Assembly: GCF_900102545.1 (NCBI RefSeq)
Contig: NZ_FNBN01000011.1
Location: 18,603-82,602, forward strand
Length of the DNA: 64,000 bases
Reading direction: 5' to 3'
Source of the DNA: Chitinophaga filiformis
GTDB taxonomy: Bacteria; Bacteroidota; Bacteroidia; Chitinophagales; Chitinophagaceae
A model generated the notes under the pieces. It did not search any database and was not told the origin of the DNA. It worked only from the letters and a program-made list of their open reading frames with translations. The first letter of the stretch is position 1; every line of letters begins with the position of its first letter. The translations under genes and the position numbers were made by a program. Positions 57,271-64,000 of this stretch are shown piece by piece.

Positions 57271-58076
57271 TACGAGAACTAACATGGTTACCGGCAGTCC
57301 TTAAAAATGCCGGACTAAAAGTTGCCCCCGTTGATGGATGGGAAGAAAGAGGCAGCACTATGGGAACAGTACTCGGCGTGCTTTGCCATCATACTGCGGG
57401 GCCCAAAGCGGGCAATATGCCTAGTCTGAATACCTTGCTCAAGGGCACTAAGAAGGTACCAGGTCCGTTAGCCCAACTGGGACTGGGAAGAGATGGTACT
57501 TTCTATATAGTGGCTGCCGGCAGATGCAATCACGCCGGATCGGGTATATGGAAAGGTGTTACTAACGGCAACACGCATTTCATTGGTATTGAAGCTGAGA
57601 ACACCGGACTAGCGAATGACTTTCCCTGGCCGGAAGTGCAAATGGATGCATATTGCCGCGGTGTTGCTGCCATACTGAAACACATTGGTAAAGACGCCAG
57701 TTTCTGTGCCGGGCACAAGGAGTACAGACTTCCCAAAGGGTTCAAGACTGATCCGGATTTTGACATGGATGCTTTCCGTAAAAGAGTAACGGACATTCTT
57801 AACAGTGATGCATCACCGGTTTTAATTCCGAATGAGGAAGAGACGAACAATGGTACTCCCGGAAGAAAAACCATCCGGCGGGGAGACCAGGGAGAACTGG
57901 TCAGGCTTATCCAGGTAAAGCTTGGTCTTACAATGGACGGCGTATTCGGTCCTAAAACGGAGGCTGTTGTCCGCCAGTTTCAACGTGATCATCAGCTTGT
58001 TCCTGATGGCATCGTGGGGCCTAAATCATGGAAGGTATTTGATGCGGTGCCGGCTGCGCATCCTCAGCCTGCTTAA
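57267..58076 (+). CDS. N-acetylmuramoyl-L-alanine amidase with peptidoglycan-binding domain
   Basis: A 269-residue peptidoglycan hydrolase that cuts the bond between MurNAc and L-alanine. Residues about 25-170 form an amidase_2/PGRP domain; the zinc-type residues are seen as His in CHHTAGPK, GHKEY and KTDPDFD. Residues about 197-265 are a PG_binding_1 domain (GDQGELVRLIQVKLGL, DGVFGPKTEAVVRQFQRDH, DGIVGPKSWKVF). There is no signal peptide, as in phage endolysins and some cytoplasmic or tailocin-type hydrolases. Its start (ATGA) overlaps the membrane protein gene. No phage genes surround it. Confidence 0.88.
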   Translation: MIRELTWLPAVLKNAGLKVAPVDGWEERGSTMGTVLGVLCHHTAGPKAGNMPSLNTLLKGTKKVPGPLAQLGLGRDGTFYIVAAGRCNHAGSGIWKGVTNGNTHFIGIEAENTGLANDFPWPEVQMDAYCRGVAAILKHIGKDASFCAGHKEYRLPKGFKTDPDFDMDAFRKRVTDILNSDASPVLIPNEEETNNGTPGRKTIRRGDQGELVRLIQVKLGLTMDGVFGPKTEAVVRQFQRDHQLVPDGIVGPKSWKVFDAVPAAHPQPA

Positions 58077-58142
58077 CAGCGTCTGGCTACCTGATTGTCC
58101 GGCTTTTAGCGGAAGCAGATTTCCTTCCTGTTATAACAAAAG

Positions 58143-58178
58143 AGAGATTGTATCAAATTGATATAATCTCTTTTTTTT
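58143..58178 (+). terminator. Intrinsic terminator after the amidase gene
   Basis: AGAGATTGTATCA at 58143-58155 pairs with TGATATAATCTCT at 58159-58171 (one G-T pair) and runs into TTTTTTT. Its stem resembles the terminators at 4557 and 58487. Confidence 0.88.
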
Positions 58179-58282
58179 GCTAAGTGGCTTCGGTTTCAGG
58201 GGTAAGTAAGTTGGTTCTGGTTTCGTTTACGCTAAGTAGCTTCGGCTTCAGGGGTAAGTAAGTTGGTTCCGGTTTCGTTTAC
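58179..58282 (+). repeat. 52-bp direct repeat before the element
   Basis: GCTAAGTGGCTTCGG...TTTCGTTTAC at 58179-58230 and GCTAAGTAGCTTCGG... at 58231-58282, period 52 bases, leading straight into the 173-bp element. A shortened relative precedes the other copy (60664-60727). Confidence 0.85.
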
Positions 58283-58455
58283 GCTAAGTAGCTTCGGTTT
58301 CAGTATGGGATGTCGGTCGGCGCCTCTCTGGAATGCTATGAGGCGTTGTCAAGCGAATAGAGGCTTGAATATAGATTGGGCTGCACCGGTCGTGGCACCG
58401 GAGAGCCGAAGGCCCGACATTCCCATCTGAAACCGCTTGCTACTTGCGCGTTCCT
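58283..58455 (+). repeat. 173-bp repeat element, copy A
   Basis: Identical over 173 bases to 60728-60900, with the same orientation, on either side of kup. Ends pair imperfectly: the left CGCTAAGTAGC and GTTTCAGTATGGGATGTCGG face the right CCGACATTCCCATCTGAAAC and GCTACTTGCGCG. The interior holds hairpins (CGCCTC...GAGGCG, CACCGG...CCGG). No coding sequence. The whole 58077-58582 gap consists of this plus terminators and the 52-bp units. Confidence 0.9.
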
Positions 58456-58486
58456 GTTAATGGTTGGACGGCCAGCTTTTCAGGTG

Positions 58487-58527
58487 AAAAAAAAGAGGCT
58501 GTATCAAATTGTTTTTGATACAACCTC
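58487..58527 (-). terminator. Intrinsic terminator for kup
   Basis: On the minus strand GAGGTTGTATCAAA pairs with TTTGATACAGCCTC and TTTTTTTT follows. It lies 55 bases past the kup stop. Confidence 0.88.
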
Positions 58528-58582
58528 GCTTCAAGAGTAAGTAGTGAAAATACTGTAGTGAAAAAATGCTATAGTGAAAATA

Positions 58583-60538
58583 CTAATGCTCTCTCGTCAG
58601 GGTAATGTTTTCTGTTTTACCGAGGATCAGCGGTACGTGTTCTGTGACTACATTGCTGTAATCCAGTCCGTAAGCCTTCGCATCCGGCAGGCTTAATTTA
58701 TCGAGGATAAAATGTATTCTCATTACGATATTATCCCAGAGGGAAAGATTATTTTCCACTGACAGGAAACTCTTTAAGATCACAAAACGGAAATCTCCCA
58801 ACAGGTTACCATCTTCCGGATCAAAGTATTTATTCACGATCGTTATCTCCTTATTCTTTGCCATCTCGTACACTACTTTCTTAAACAGGATGTTGATCCT
58901 TGGTACAATCCTGAAACCGAGCCTGAAATTAATATGTACTATTTCCTCCTTTTCTACAACATGAGAAGTATAGGTAGCGGTATAAGGCTTATCGTCTACA
59001 TGCACATGAACAAACCAATAAAGATCCGCTCTCTTTGGTTGCTGGTGCAGGATGGAAGCGATCACACGATCTTCCACTTTATCAGGCTTGCTGGCACTGG
59101 TGAGGTATACCAGGTGAGTGGAGTATTTGGGTATATCCACGTCGTTGCTTAGTTGCGTTAACACCGGGATATATTTCTTCAGCTCTACAAAGTTCCGATA
59201 TTTCGCTTTAAACATCCTACCCGCATACCATATGTACATCACGCTGATCAATATCAGACCGATCATCAGTGAGAGCCAGCCTCCGTGGGCAAACTTACTC
59301 AGATTTGCTACGAGGAAAGTTACTTCGATCCAGGTAAAGGTCAGGAACAGCAATGCAACAATGATTACGTGTACCCGTTGGGTATACAGGTAAACGCTCA
59401 GTAAGATAGTGGTCATTAACATGGTCAATGTAACAGACAGGCCGAAAGCTGCCTCCATGTTGGAAGACTCTTTAAAGTGCAGCACCATGCCTATACAACC
59501 GAGCATCATGAACCAGTTGACTGCGGGTACGTATACCTGTCCGCGCATATCGCTCGGGAACTCAATGCGGAGCCTTGGCCAGACATTCAGTCTGATTGCT
59601 TCATTGAACAGGGTAAATGTGCCGGAGAGCAGTGCCTGACTGGCAATGATCGTAGCTGCTGTTGCTATCACGATACTTGGGATAAGGAACCATTCCGGTA
59701 CGAGACCATAAAATGCGTCTACCGCTGTCAGGTGTTGGCCATTGTATTTCAACAATAGCGCAGCCTCCCCGAAGTAACAAAGCAACAGCGCTATTTTGAT
59801 GAAGATCCAGGCTACCTGTATGTTACGTCTGCCTACGTGGCCCATATCTGCATATAAGGCTTCAGCCCCGGTAGTACATAAGAAGACGCCGCCTAATACC
59901 CAGAGTCCGCCGGGATACTTGACTACCAGCTGGTAAGCATATAAAGGGTTTATTGCTTTCAATACATAGAAGTGGCCTGCCAGATTGGTGATGCCCAGAA
60001 TGGCGATCATTCCGAACCAGAGGACCATGGCTGGGCCGAAAAACCGACCGATACGGCTTGTTCCCGATTGCTGCAAGGTGAACAGCACGACCAGGATGCC
60101 GATTGTTATAGGCATGATAGGGACATCTGGGTTCAGGACTCTTAGTCCTTCGATAGCGGAGGTTACTGAAATAGGTGGTGTGATCAGGCTGTCGGCGATC
60201 ATGAAGCTACCGCCGATAATAGCGGGCCATAATACCCATTTGCCGTATCTGCGGATCAGCGCATACAGGGAGAAGATGCCTCCTTCTCCGTGGTTGTCTG
60301 CCCGCATGGTGATGAAGACATATTTCAGGGTTGTTTGGAAGAACAATGTCCAGAAGATGGCGGACACTCCTCCTAATACCAGTTCCTCTGAGATAGTTCT
60401 TTCTCCGATGATTGCCTTGAAAGTATAAAGCGGAGATGTTCCGAGGTCTCCGAAAACGATGCCTAAAGCAAGTAATACGCCGCCCCATTTTAGGCGGTCC
60501 GGAGCGTGGTCGTCTGCTCCGTGGTGTGAGTTGTTCAT
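58583..60538 (-). CDS. kup: Potassium transporter, KUP family
   Basis: A 651-residue K+ uptake protein with about twelve membrane helices followed by a cytoplasmic C-terminal domain of about 180 residues. Family hallmarks: VFGDLGTSPLYTFKA, ADNHGEGGIFSLYALI, GSFMIADSLITPPISV and the GAEALYADMGHVGRR region. It moves potassium with protons into the cell. It lies between two direct copies of the 173-bp repeat. The start is the ATG at 60538. Length is typical of bacterial KUP. Confidence 0.95.
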   Translation of the reverse strand: MNNSHHGADDHAPDRLKWGGVLLALGIVFGDLGTSPLYTFKAIIGERTISEELVLGGVSAIFWTLFFQTTLKYVFITMRADNHGEGGIFSLYALIRRYGKWVLWPAIIGGSFMIADSLITPPISVTSAIEGLRVLNPDVPIMPITIGILVVLFTLQQSGTSRIGRFFGPAMVLWFGMIAILGITNLAGHFYVLKAINPLYAYQLVVKYPGGLWVLGGVFLCTTGAEALYADMGHVGRRNIQVAWIFIKIALLLCYFGEAALLLKYNGQHLTAVDAFYGLVPEWFLIPSIVIATAATIIASQALLSGTFTLFNEAIRLNVWPRLRIEFPSDMRGQVYVPAVNWFMMLGCIGMVLHFKESSNMEAAFGLSVTLTMLMTTILLSVYLYTQRVHVIIVALLFLTFTWIEVTFLVANLSKFAHGGWLSLMIGLILISVMYIWYAGRMFKAKYRNFVELKKYIPVLTQLSNDVDIPKYSTHLVYLTSASKPDKVEDRVIASILHQQPKRADLYWFVHVHVDDKPYTATYTSHVVEKEEIVHINFRLGFRIVPRINILFKKVVYEMAKNKEITIVNKYFDPEDGNLLGDFRFVILKSFLSVENNLSLWDNIVMRIHFILDKLSLPDAKAYGLDYSNVVTEHVPLILGKTENITLTREH

Positions 60539-60727
60539 AGTCCCGATAACAAATTATGATTTAAACATAAATGTACTATTCTGATTTCACAAATCGTGTA
60601 AAAAGAAAGGCGCGAAATTGTTTGATATCGTTCACGCGAGGTTGCTTCACTTCCGGTATTGAGTAGGTTGGTTCTGGTTTCGTTTACGCTAAGTAGTCTC
60701 AAGTAAGTTGGTTCTGGTTTCGTTTAT
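60539..60727. other. Region upstream of kup, first part of a 411-base gap
   Basis: Holds the kup promoter region (no exact box seen) and a short repeat GTTGGTTCTGGTTTCG at about 60669 and 60707, related to the 52-bp units at 58179. The rest of the gap to 60949 is the repeat element and a short spacer. Confidence 0.5.
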
Positions 60728-60900
60728 GCTAAGTAGCTTCGGTTTCAGTATGGGATGTCGGTCGGCGCCTCTCTGGAATGCTATGAGGCGTTGTCAAGCG
60801 AATAGAGGCTTGAATATAGATTGGGCTGCACCGGTCGTGGCACCGGAGAGCCGAAGGCCCGACATTCCCATCTGAAACCGCTTGCTACTTGCGCGTTCCT
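60728..60900 (+). repeat. 173-bp repeat element, copy B
   Basis: Exact match to copy A at 58283-58455 over its whole length, in direct orientation. It ends 50 bases past the stop of the methyltransferase gene on the minus strand. Confidence 0.9.
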
Positions 60901-60949
60901 ATTAATGTTTATGCGACTAGCTTATTAAGCGAAACGAAGTGGTATCAAC

Positions 60950-61564
60950 TTACTTTTGGGTTAACTGGGCCATCCAGACGGTTGCGCTACATTCGGGATC
61001 ATCTTCCTCGTATGCAAGGACCGAAAAACCATGTTCCTCCAATAGTGCCTGATACTGTGCTCTATCCAGGGAGGCGTGGAACAGGTTCTCGCCACCATTC
61101 TCACTCCATGCCTCACCGTGCTCCTTGCCTGATGTAAATAACAGAACACCATTCTTATTTAAATGCTCTTTGAAGATATTAAACATGGAGGGCTGATCTT
61201 CAGCGGGTAGATGGAAGAAGCTATGCCAGGCGATTACTGCATCAAATCTTCTGTTGAGTGACAATTCACGCATATCAGATAGTATGAAATCTGCGGACGG
61301 AAGATTTTGCTGCGCAATTTCCAATATACGATAACTTGCGTCTACTCCGGTGACGTGTAGTCCTTGTTCCAGGAGATATTCCATTATAGGAACTCCCGTG
61401 CCACAGCCCAGGTCCAGTACGGTGGCCTCTTTACCTACAATGTTGATGAGCTTATCGAGGTAAGTTCTTTCTATCAGGTGCCGGGAACGGTTTTCTGAAA
61501 ACCATGCGGCAATGATGTTGTACGTTTCAAAGACGTTGTTTTTCCTGCTTTTCCTGTTTTCCAT
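60950..61564 (-). CDS. Class I SAM-dependent methyltransferase
   Basis: A 204-residue cytoplasmic enzyme with the Rossmann fold of class I methyltransferases. Motif I is VLDLGCGTGVPI (residues 55-66), the acidic residue of motif II follows in VTGVDASYRIL, and motif IV is FDAVIAWHSFFHL. Methyl acceptor unknown. Its start codon is the first unit of a 16-bp repeat series upstream. Confidence 0.9.
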   Translation of the reverse strand: MENRKSRKNNVFETYNIIAAWFSENRSRHLIERTYLDKLINIVGKEATVLDLGCGTGVPIMEYLLEQGLHVTGVDASYRILEIAQQNLPSADFILSDMRELSLNRRFDAVIAWHSFFHLPAEDQPSMFNIFKEHLNKNGVLLFTSGKEHGEAWSENGGENLFHASLDRAQYQALLEEHGFSVLAYEEDDPECSATVWMAQLTQK

Positions 61565-61625
61565 GATTCATGTTTTCCATGACTCCTGCTTTCCATGATT
61601 CATGTATCATCGATTCATGCTTCAT
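61561..61625 (-). repeat. 16-bp tandem repeat seeded on the methyltransferase start
   Basis: CCAT (minus strand ATGG, the start codon and next base) recurs at 61561, 61577 and 61593 with a 16-base period; the third unit is followed by degenerate relatives (ATCGATTCATGC). The extra ATGGAAA copies are out of frame with the gene. Confidence 0.7.
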
Positions 61626-61634
61626 CGATGTTGG

Positions 61635-62531
61635 TTATGCGCTTAAAACCTTTGTGAAGAACTCGATTGTGCGTTTCCAGGCTAGTTCTGCGGCTGCTCT
61701 GTCGTAACGGGGAGTTGTATCGTTGTTAAATCCATGGTTTACGCCCGGATAGATGTAAGCCGTGTATTGTTTGTTATTTTCTTTCAGCGCTGCTTCATAG
61801 GCGGGCCATCCTTCGTTTACGCGTGTATCCAGTTCTGCATAGTGTATAAGCAGTGGCGCCTTTATCTGTGGTACCTGCTCTTTTTCTGGTTGTCCGCCAT
61901 AATAGGGTACGGCGCCAGCCAGGTCAGGTATGCGGACCGCCATCATATTGGCAATCCAGCCACCAAAACAGAAACCTACTACTGCCACTTTTCCGTTACA
62001 GTCGGGGTGGTTTTTCAGGTATTCAAAAGCTGCTATGAAATCTTCCAGCATGCTGTTCCTGTCCCGCTGGCTTTGTAGTTCACGGCCTTTGTCGTCATTA
62101 CCAGGATAACCACCTAAGGGCGTTAATGCGTCGGGCGCTATGGAAATAAATCCTGCGAGGGCTACTCTTCTGGCTACGTCTTCGATGTGCGGATTCAAGC
62201 CACGGTTTTCATGAACAACTACAACACCACCAAGCTTTCCTGTGGCGCTCTCAGGTTTGGAGAGCAACGCTTTCATCTTTCCCCCACCCTTGTCTGAGTT
62301 GTAGTAAATATATTCGGATTTCAGGCGTGGATCGTCGGCCCTTACCTGAATGGAGTCCTGGTAGTCAGGCATGAGGAAACTCATCAGGGAGGTGACAGTG
62401 AGCCCTCCTACGGCATAGACGGAGAGTTTTTCGATAAACTCACGTCTGTTTACCCTGCTATGTGCATAGTCGTCATAGAGGTCAAATACTTCCTGTTTGA
62501 TGTCTTCTTTTTTGATTTCGTTTGGGTTCAT
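61635..62531 (-). CDS. Exported dienelactone hydrolase-family protein
   Basis: A 298-residue alpha/beta hydrolase. Start at 62531 (MNPNEIKKEDIKQ); an in-frame ATG 63 bases upstream adds a leader of poor character. Residues about 15-55 contain VNRREFIEKLSVYAVGGLTVTSLMS, a twin-arginine-like signal without a second Arg. The nucleophile motif is GFCFGG (Cys, as in dienelactone hydrolases); then acid Asp and His in VNHGFNND. It cleaves lactones or esters. It is divergent from the GlxA-type regulator, which may control it. Confidence 0.85.
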   Translation of the reverse strand: MNPNEIKKEDIKQEVFDLYDDYAHSRVNRREFIEKLSVYAVGGLTVTSLMSFLMPDYQDSIQVRADDPRLKSEYIYYNSDKGGGKMKALLSKPESATGKLGGVVVVHENRGLNPHIEDVARRVALAGFISIAPDALTPLGGYPGNDDKGRELQSQRDRNSMLEDFIAAFEYLKNHPDCNGKVAVVGFCFGGWIANMMAVRIPDLAGAVPYYGGQPEKEQVPQIKAPLLIHYAELDTRVNEGWPAYEAALKENNKQYTAYIYPGVNHGFNNDTTPRYDRAAAELAWKRTIEFFTKVLSA

Positions 62532-62599
62532 ATGGAGTGGGTGTTTGTTTAAAATTAATGATAAAATATGGGAATATTGGGGATGGGTTGCCACCGTTC

Positions 62600-62726
62600 C
62601 CCGGGGGCATTCGATTTCCCCGGGGCATCACCCATCCCGGGATTATCACCCCATCCCTGGGGTCGAAACCCCATCCCCGGGGTTGAAACCCCGCGCTACA
62701 AACAACAGGACTCCTAAAGGAGTCCA
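62600..62726 (+). repeat. Dispersed REP-like repeat cluster
   Basis: Decayed units with CCCCGGGG, ATCACCCCATCC and GAAACCCC end in the typical CCCGGGGTTGAAACCCCGCGCTACAAACA and GGACTCC...GGAGTCC. It occupies much of the 317-base gap 62532-62848. Confidence 0.75.
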
Positions 62727-62740
62727 TCGATGTTATGTTC

Positions 62741-62793
62741 CGTTTGCGTATGTTGCGTTTGCGTATGTTGCGTTTGCGTATGTTGCGTTTGCG
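62741..62793 (+). repeat. 15-bp tandem repeat, 3.5 units
   Basis: CGTTTGCGTATGTTG at 62741, 62756 and 62771, then CGTTTGCG, with an exact 15-base period. It ends about 30 bases upstream of the promoter box of the GlxA-type regulator. Confidence 0.9.
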
Positions 62794-62824
62794 TTTTGTT
62801 ACCGATTCAAACAATGTAATTTTC

Positions 62825-62832
62825 TATATTTG
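62825..62832 (+). promoter_or_regulatory. -7 box of the GlxA-type regulator gene
   Basis: TATATTTG, an exact TAnnTTTG match, 17 bases before the ATG. The nearest upstream TTTG is about 27 bases away, wider than the usual 19-21. Confidence 0.5.
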
Positions 62833-62848
62833 GTAAAAGTATTTTTTC

Positions 62849-63829
62849 ATGAAACATCTTACCATTGTCGTTCCTGAGGGAGAGAACAATCTAAGCAGCA
62901 TCGTTGGCGCCTACAAGATCTTTACGCGTGCCAATGAGTATTGGAAGGGAACCGGTAAAAAGGAGTTGTTTAAGATTGAACTGGCTGGTATTTCAAAAGA
63001 AGTAGACTTTTATGGCGGCTTGTTTACGGTGAAGCCGCATACCCATATTTCCACTATTACCAGGACCCATCTCATTATTATTCCATCCCTGAACCATAAT
63101 TATGAAAAGGCGGTGAAGGGCAACCAATTGCTGATTGACTGGATTGCGAAACAATATAAGGCAGGTGCGGAAATAGCCAGTATCTGTACGGGTGCTTTTA
63201 TGCTGGCGTCTTCAGGATTGCTGGATGGGAGAAGCTGTTCTACGCATTGGGCTGCGGCAGATAACTTCAGGAGTATGTTTCCTGAAGTGCATCTCCAGGC
63301 GGATAAACTGATCACGGATGAAAATGGCATCTATACCAATGGAGGCGCTTATTCTTTCCTTAACCTGATCATTTATCTTGTAGAGAAGTATTACGACAGA
63401 CAAACGGCTATCTATTGTGCCAAGGTCTTTCAGATTGATATTGACAGGCAGGCGCAGTCGGCGTTTACGATATTTACAGGTCAGAAGTTACACGGGGATG
63501 AAATGATAAAGCAGGCGCAGGCATTTATTGAAAATAATCTGCAGGAGAAAATAAGTGTTGAAGACCTGTCGTCCAGGTTTGCTATTGGCAGACGGAACTT
63601 TGACAGGCGCTTTATTAAAGCGACGGGCAATACGCCTGTTGAATACTCACAAAGAGTAAGAATTGAATCTGCTAAAAAAGCATTTGAGAATACAAGGAAG
63701 ACTATCAGTGAAGTCATGTATGAAGTTGGCTACGCTGATATAAAAGCCTTCCGGGAAGTGTTCAGAAAGATCACGGGAATGTCGCCCCTGGAATATAGAA
63801 ACAAATACAATAAGGAGGCGCTGGTTTAA
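62849..63829 (+). CDS. GlxA-family transcriptional regulator (DJ-1/PfpI plus AraC HTH)
   Basis: A 326-residue regulator. Residues 1-190 form a DJ-1/PfpI-like domain with the nucleophile-elbow Cys in ASICTGAFMLASSGLLDGR (about residue 113). Residues 220-320 are an AraC-type double HTH (VEDLSSRFAIGRRNFDRRF, then ISEVMYEVGYADIKAFREVFRKITGMSPLEYRNK). The N-terminal domain normally senses a small metabolite and has no enzyme activity. Its divergent neighbour, the hydrolase, is the obvious target. Confidence 0.9.
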   Translation: MKHLTIVVPEGENNLSSIVGAYKIFTRANEYWKGTGKKELFKIELAGISKEVDFYGGLFTVKPHTHISTITRTHLIIIPSLNHNYEKAVKGNQLLIDWIAKQYKAGAEIASICTGAFMLASSGLLDGRSCSTHWAAADNFRSMFPEVHLQADKLITDENGIYTNGGAYSFLNLIIYLVEKYYDRQTAIYCAKVFQIDIDRQAQSAFTIFTGQKLHGDEMIKQAQAFIENNLQEKISVEDLSSRFAIGRRNFDRRFIKATGNTPVEYSQRVRIESAKKAFENTRKTISEVMYEVGYADIKAFREVFRKITGMSPLEYRNKYNKEALV

Positions 63830-63830
63830 A

Positions 63831-64000
63831 CTACCTCGCCAATCCCAGTGGTGAAAAGATGACAAATAAAGCTACCATCGCCAGTAACAGCATCACGGTG
63901 TATACGTGCCGCCTTTTCCATGGGCGGAGATCCACGATGTTGTTCCATTGCTGTACAAAGGGCTCCTTTCTGGGCACCAACGCGCCTATTAATAACATCA
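63831..64000 (-). CDS. C-terminal end of a probable sodium:solute symporter (cut by the window)
   Basis: An open frame entering from the right edge ends at 63831 with the sequence PFVQQWNNIVDLRPWKRRH, then a final membrane helix (VYTVMLLLAMVALFVIFSPLGL). This is the typical C-terminus of SSS-family (SLC5-like) transporters in Bacteroidota. The start is outside the window, so substrate and length are unknown. Confidence 0.65.
   Translation of the reverse strand, partial: MLLIGALVPRKEPFVQQWNNIVDLRPWKRRHVYTVMLLLAMVALFVIFSPLGLAR

Noticed and set aside
57267..58076. Prophage endolysin in a prophage
   Set aside because: The amidase resembles endolysins, but no capsid, tail, integrase or terminase genes lie around it.

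Overview
The window reads as chromosome of a member of Bacteroidota, most likely Chitinophagaceae and Chitinophaga-like. The signs are two SusC/SusD gene pairs, the TAnnTTTG-type promoter boxes, FtsX-type ABC permeases of about 790 residues, AraC-type regulators, many secreted or outer-membrane carbohydrate proteins, and intergenic repeat families. I see no rRNA, tRNA, CRISPR array, complete insertion sequence or clear prophage.

Layout. 1-8.2 kb holds ordinary housekeeping and envelope genes: an ABC permease, a thioesterase, a porin-like barrel, a HAD hydrolase and an acyltransferase. 8.4-22.2 kb is polysaccharide utilisation locus 1: a divergent AraC regulator, then SusC, SusD, a clan-D-like glycosidase, a DUF5107-TPR protein, an aldose 1-epimerase with an internal duplication, and a sugar:H+ symporter. 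22.6-28.6 kb is locus 2 on the minus strand: SusC, SusD and a GH30 lipoprotein, with a terminator hairpin between SusD and GH30. 29.1-33.2 kb is a two-gene unit: a radical SAM protein with a TTG start under a hairpin, and a 7TM-DISM receptor whose output domain is the zinc-ribbon DNA-binding part of an IS1595-type transposase. 33.2-35.3 kb has dense inverted and tandem repeats beside an ECF sigma factor and a small membrane protein. 35.5-38.4 kb carries small secreted proteins and a frameshifted membrane gene. 38.5-42.6 kb is a three-gene Hsp70 module (Hsp70, GrpE-like, tail-anchored partner). 43-50.4 kb is an RND efflux operon with its TetR repressor and matching operator candidates. 51.8-55.9 kb is one very large enzyme joining a GH95 fucosidase to a GH110 alpha-1,3-galactosidase. 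56-58 kb is a translationally coupled membrane protein and peptidoglycan amidase. 58.5-64 kb carries kup between two identical 173-bp repeat elements, then a methyltransferase, a dienelactone hydrolase-family protein, a GlxA-type regulator and the end of a probable sodium:solute symporter.

How the genes work together. Each Sus locus imports oligosaccharides through a TonB-dependent channel with its binding lipoprotein, and locus 1 adds mutarotation and inner-membrane uptake. The GH95-GH110 fusion has the two activities needed to strip blood-group-B-type glycan ends. The RND genes form a complete tripartite pump.

The most unusual items are the receptor-transposase fusion, the GH95-GH110 fusion, the Hsp70 membrane module, and two tandem arrays whose first unit is the translation start of the neighbouring gene. 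All functions are inferred from reading the sequence; no database search was run.
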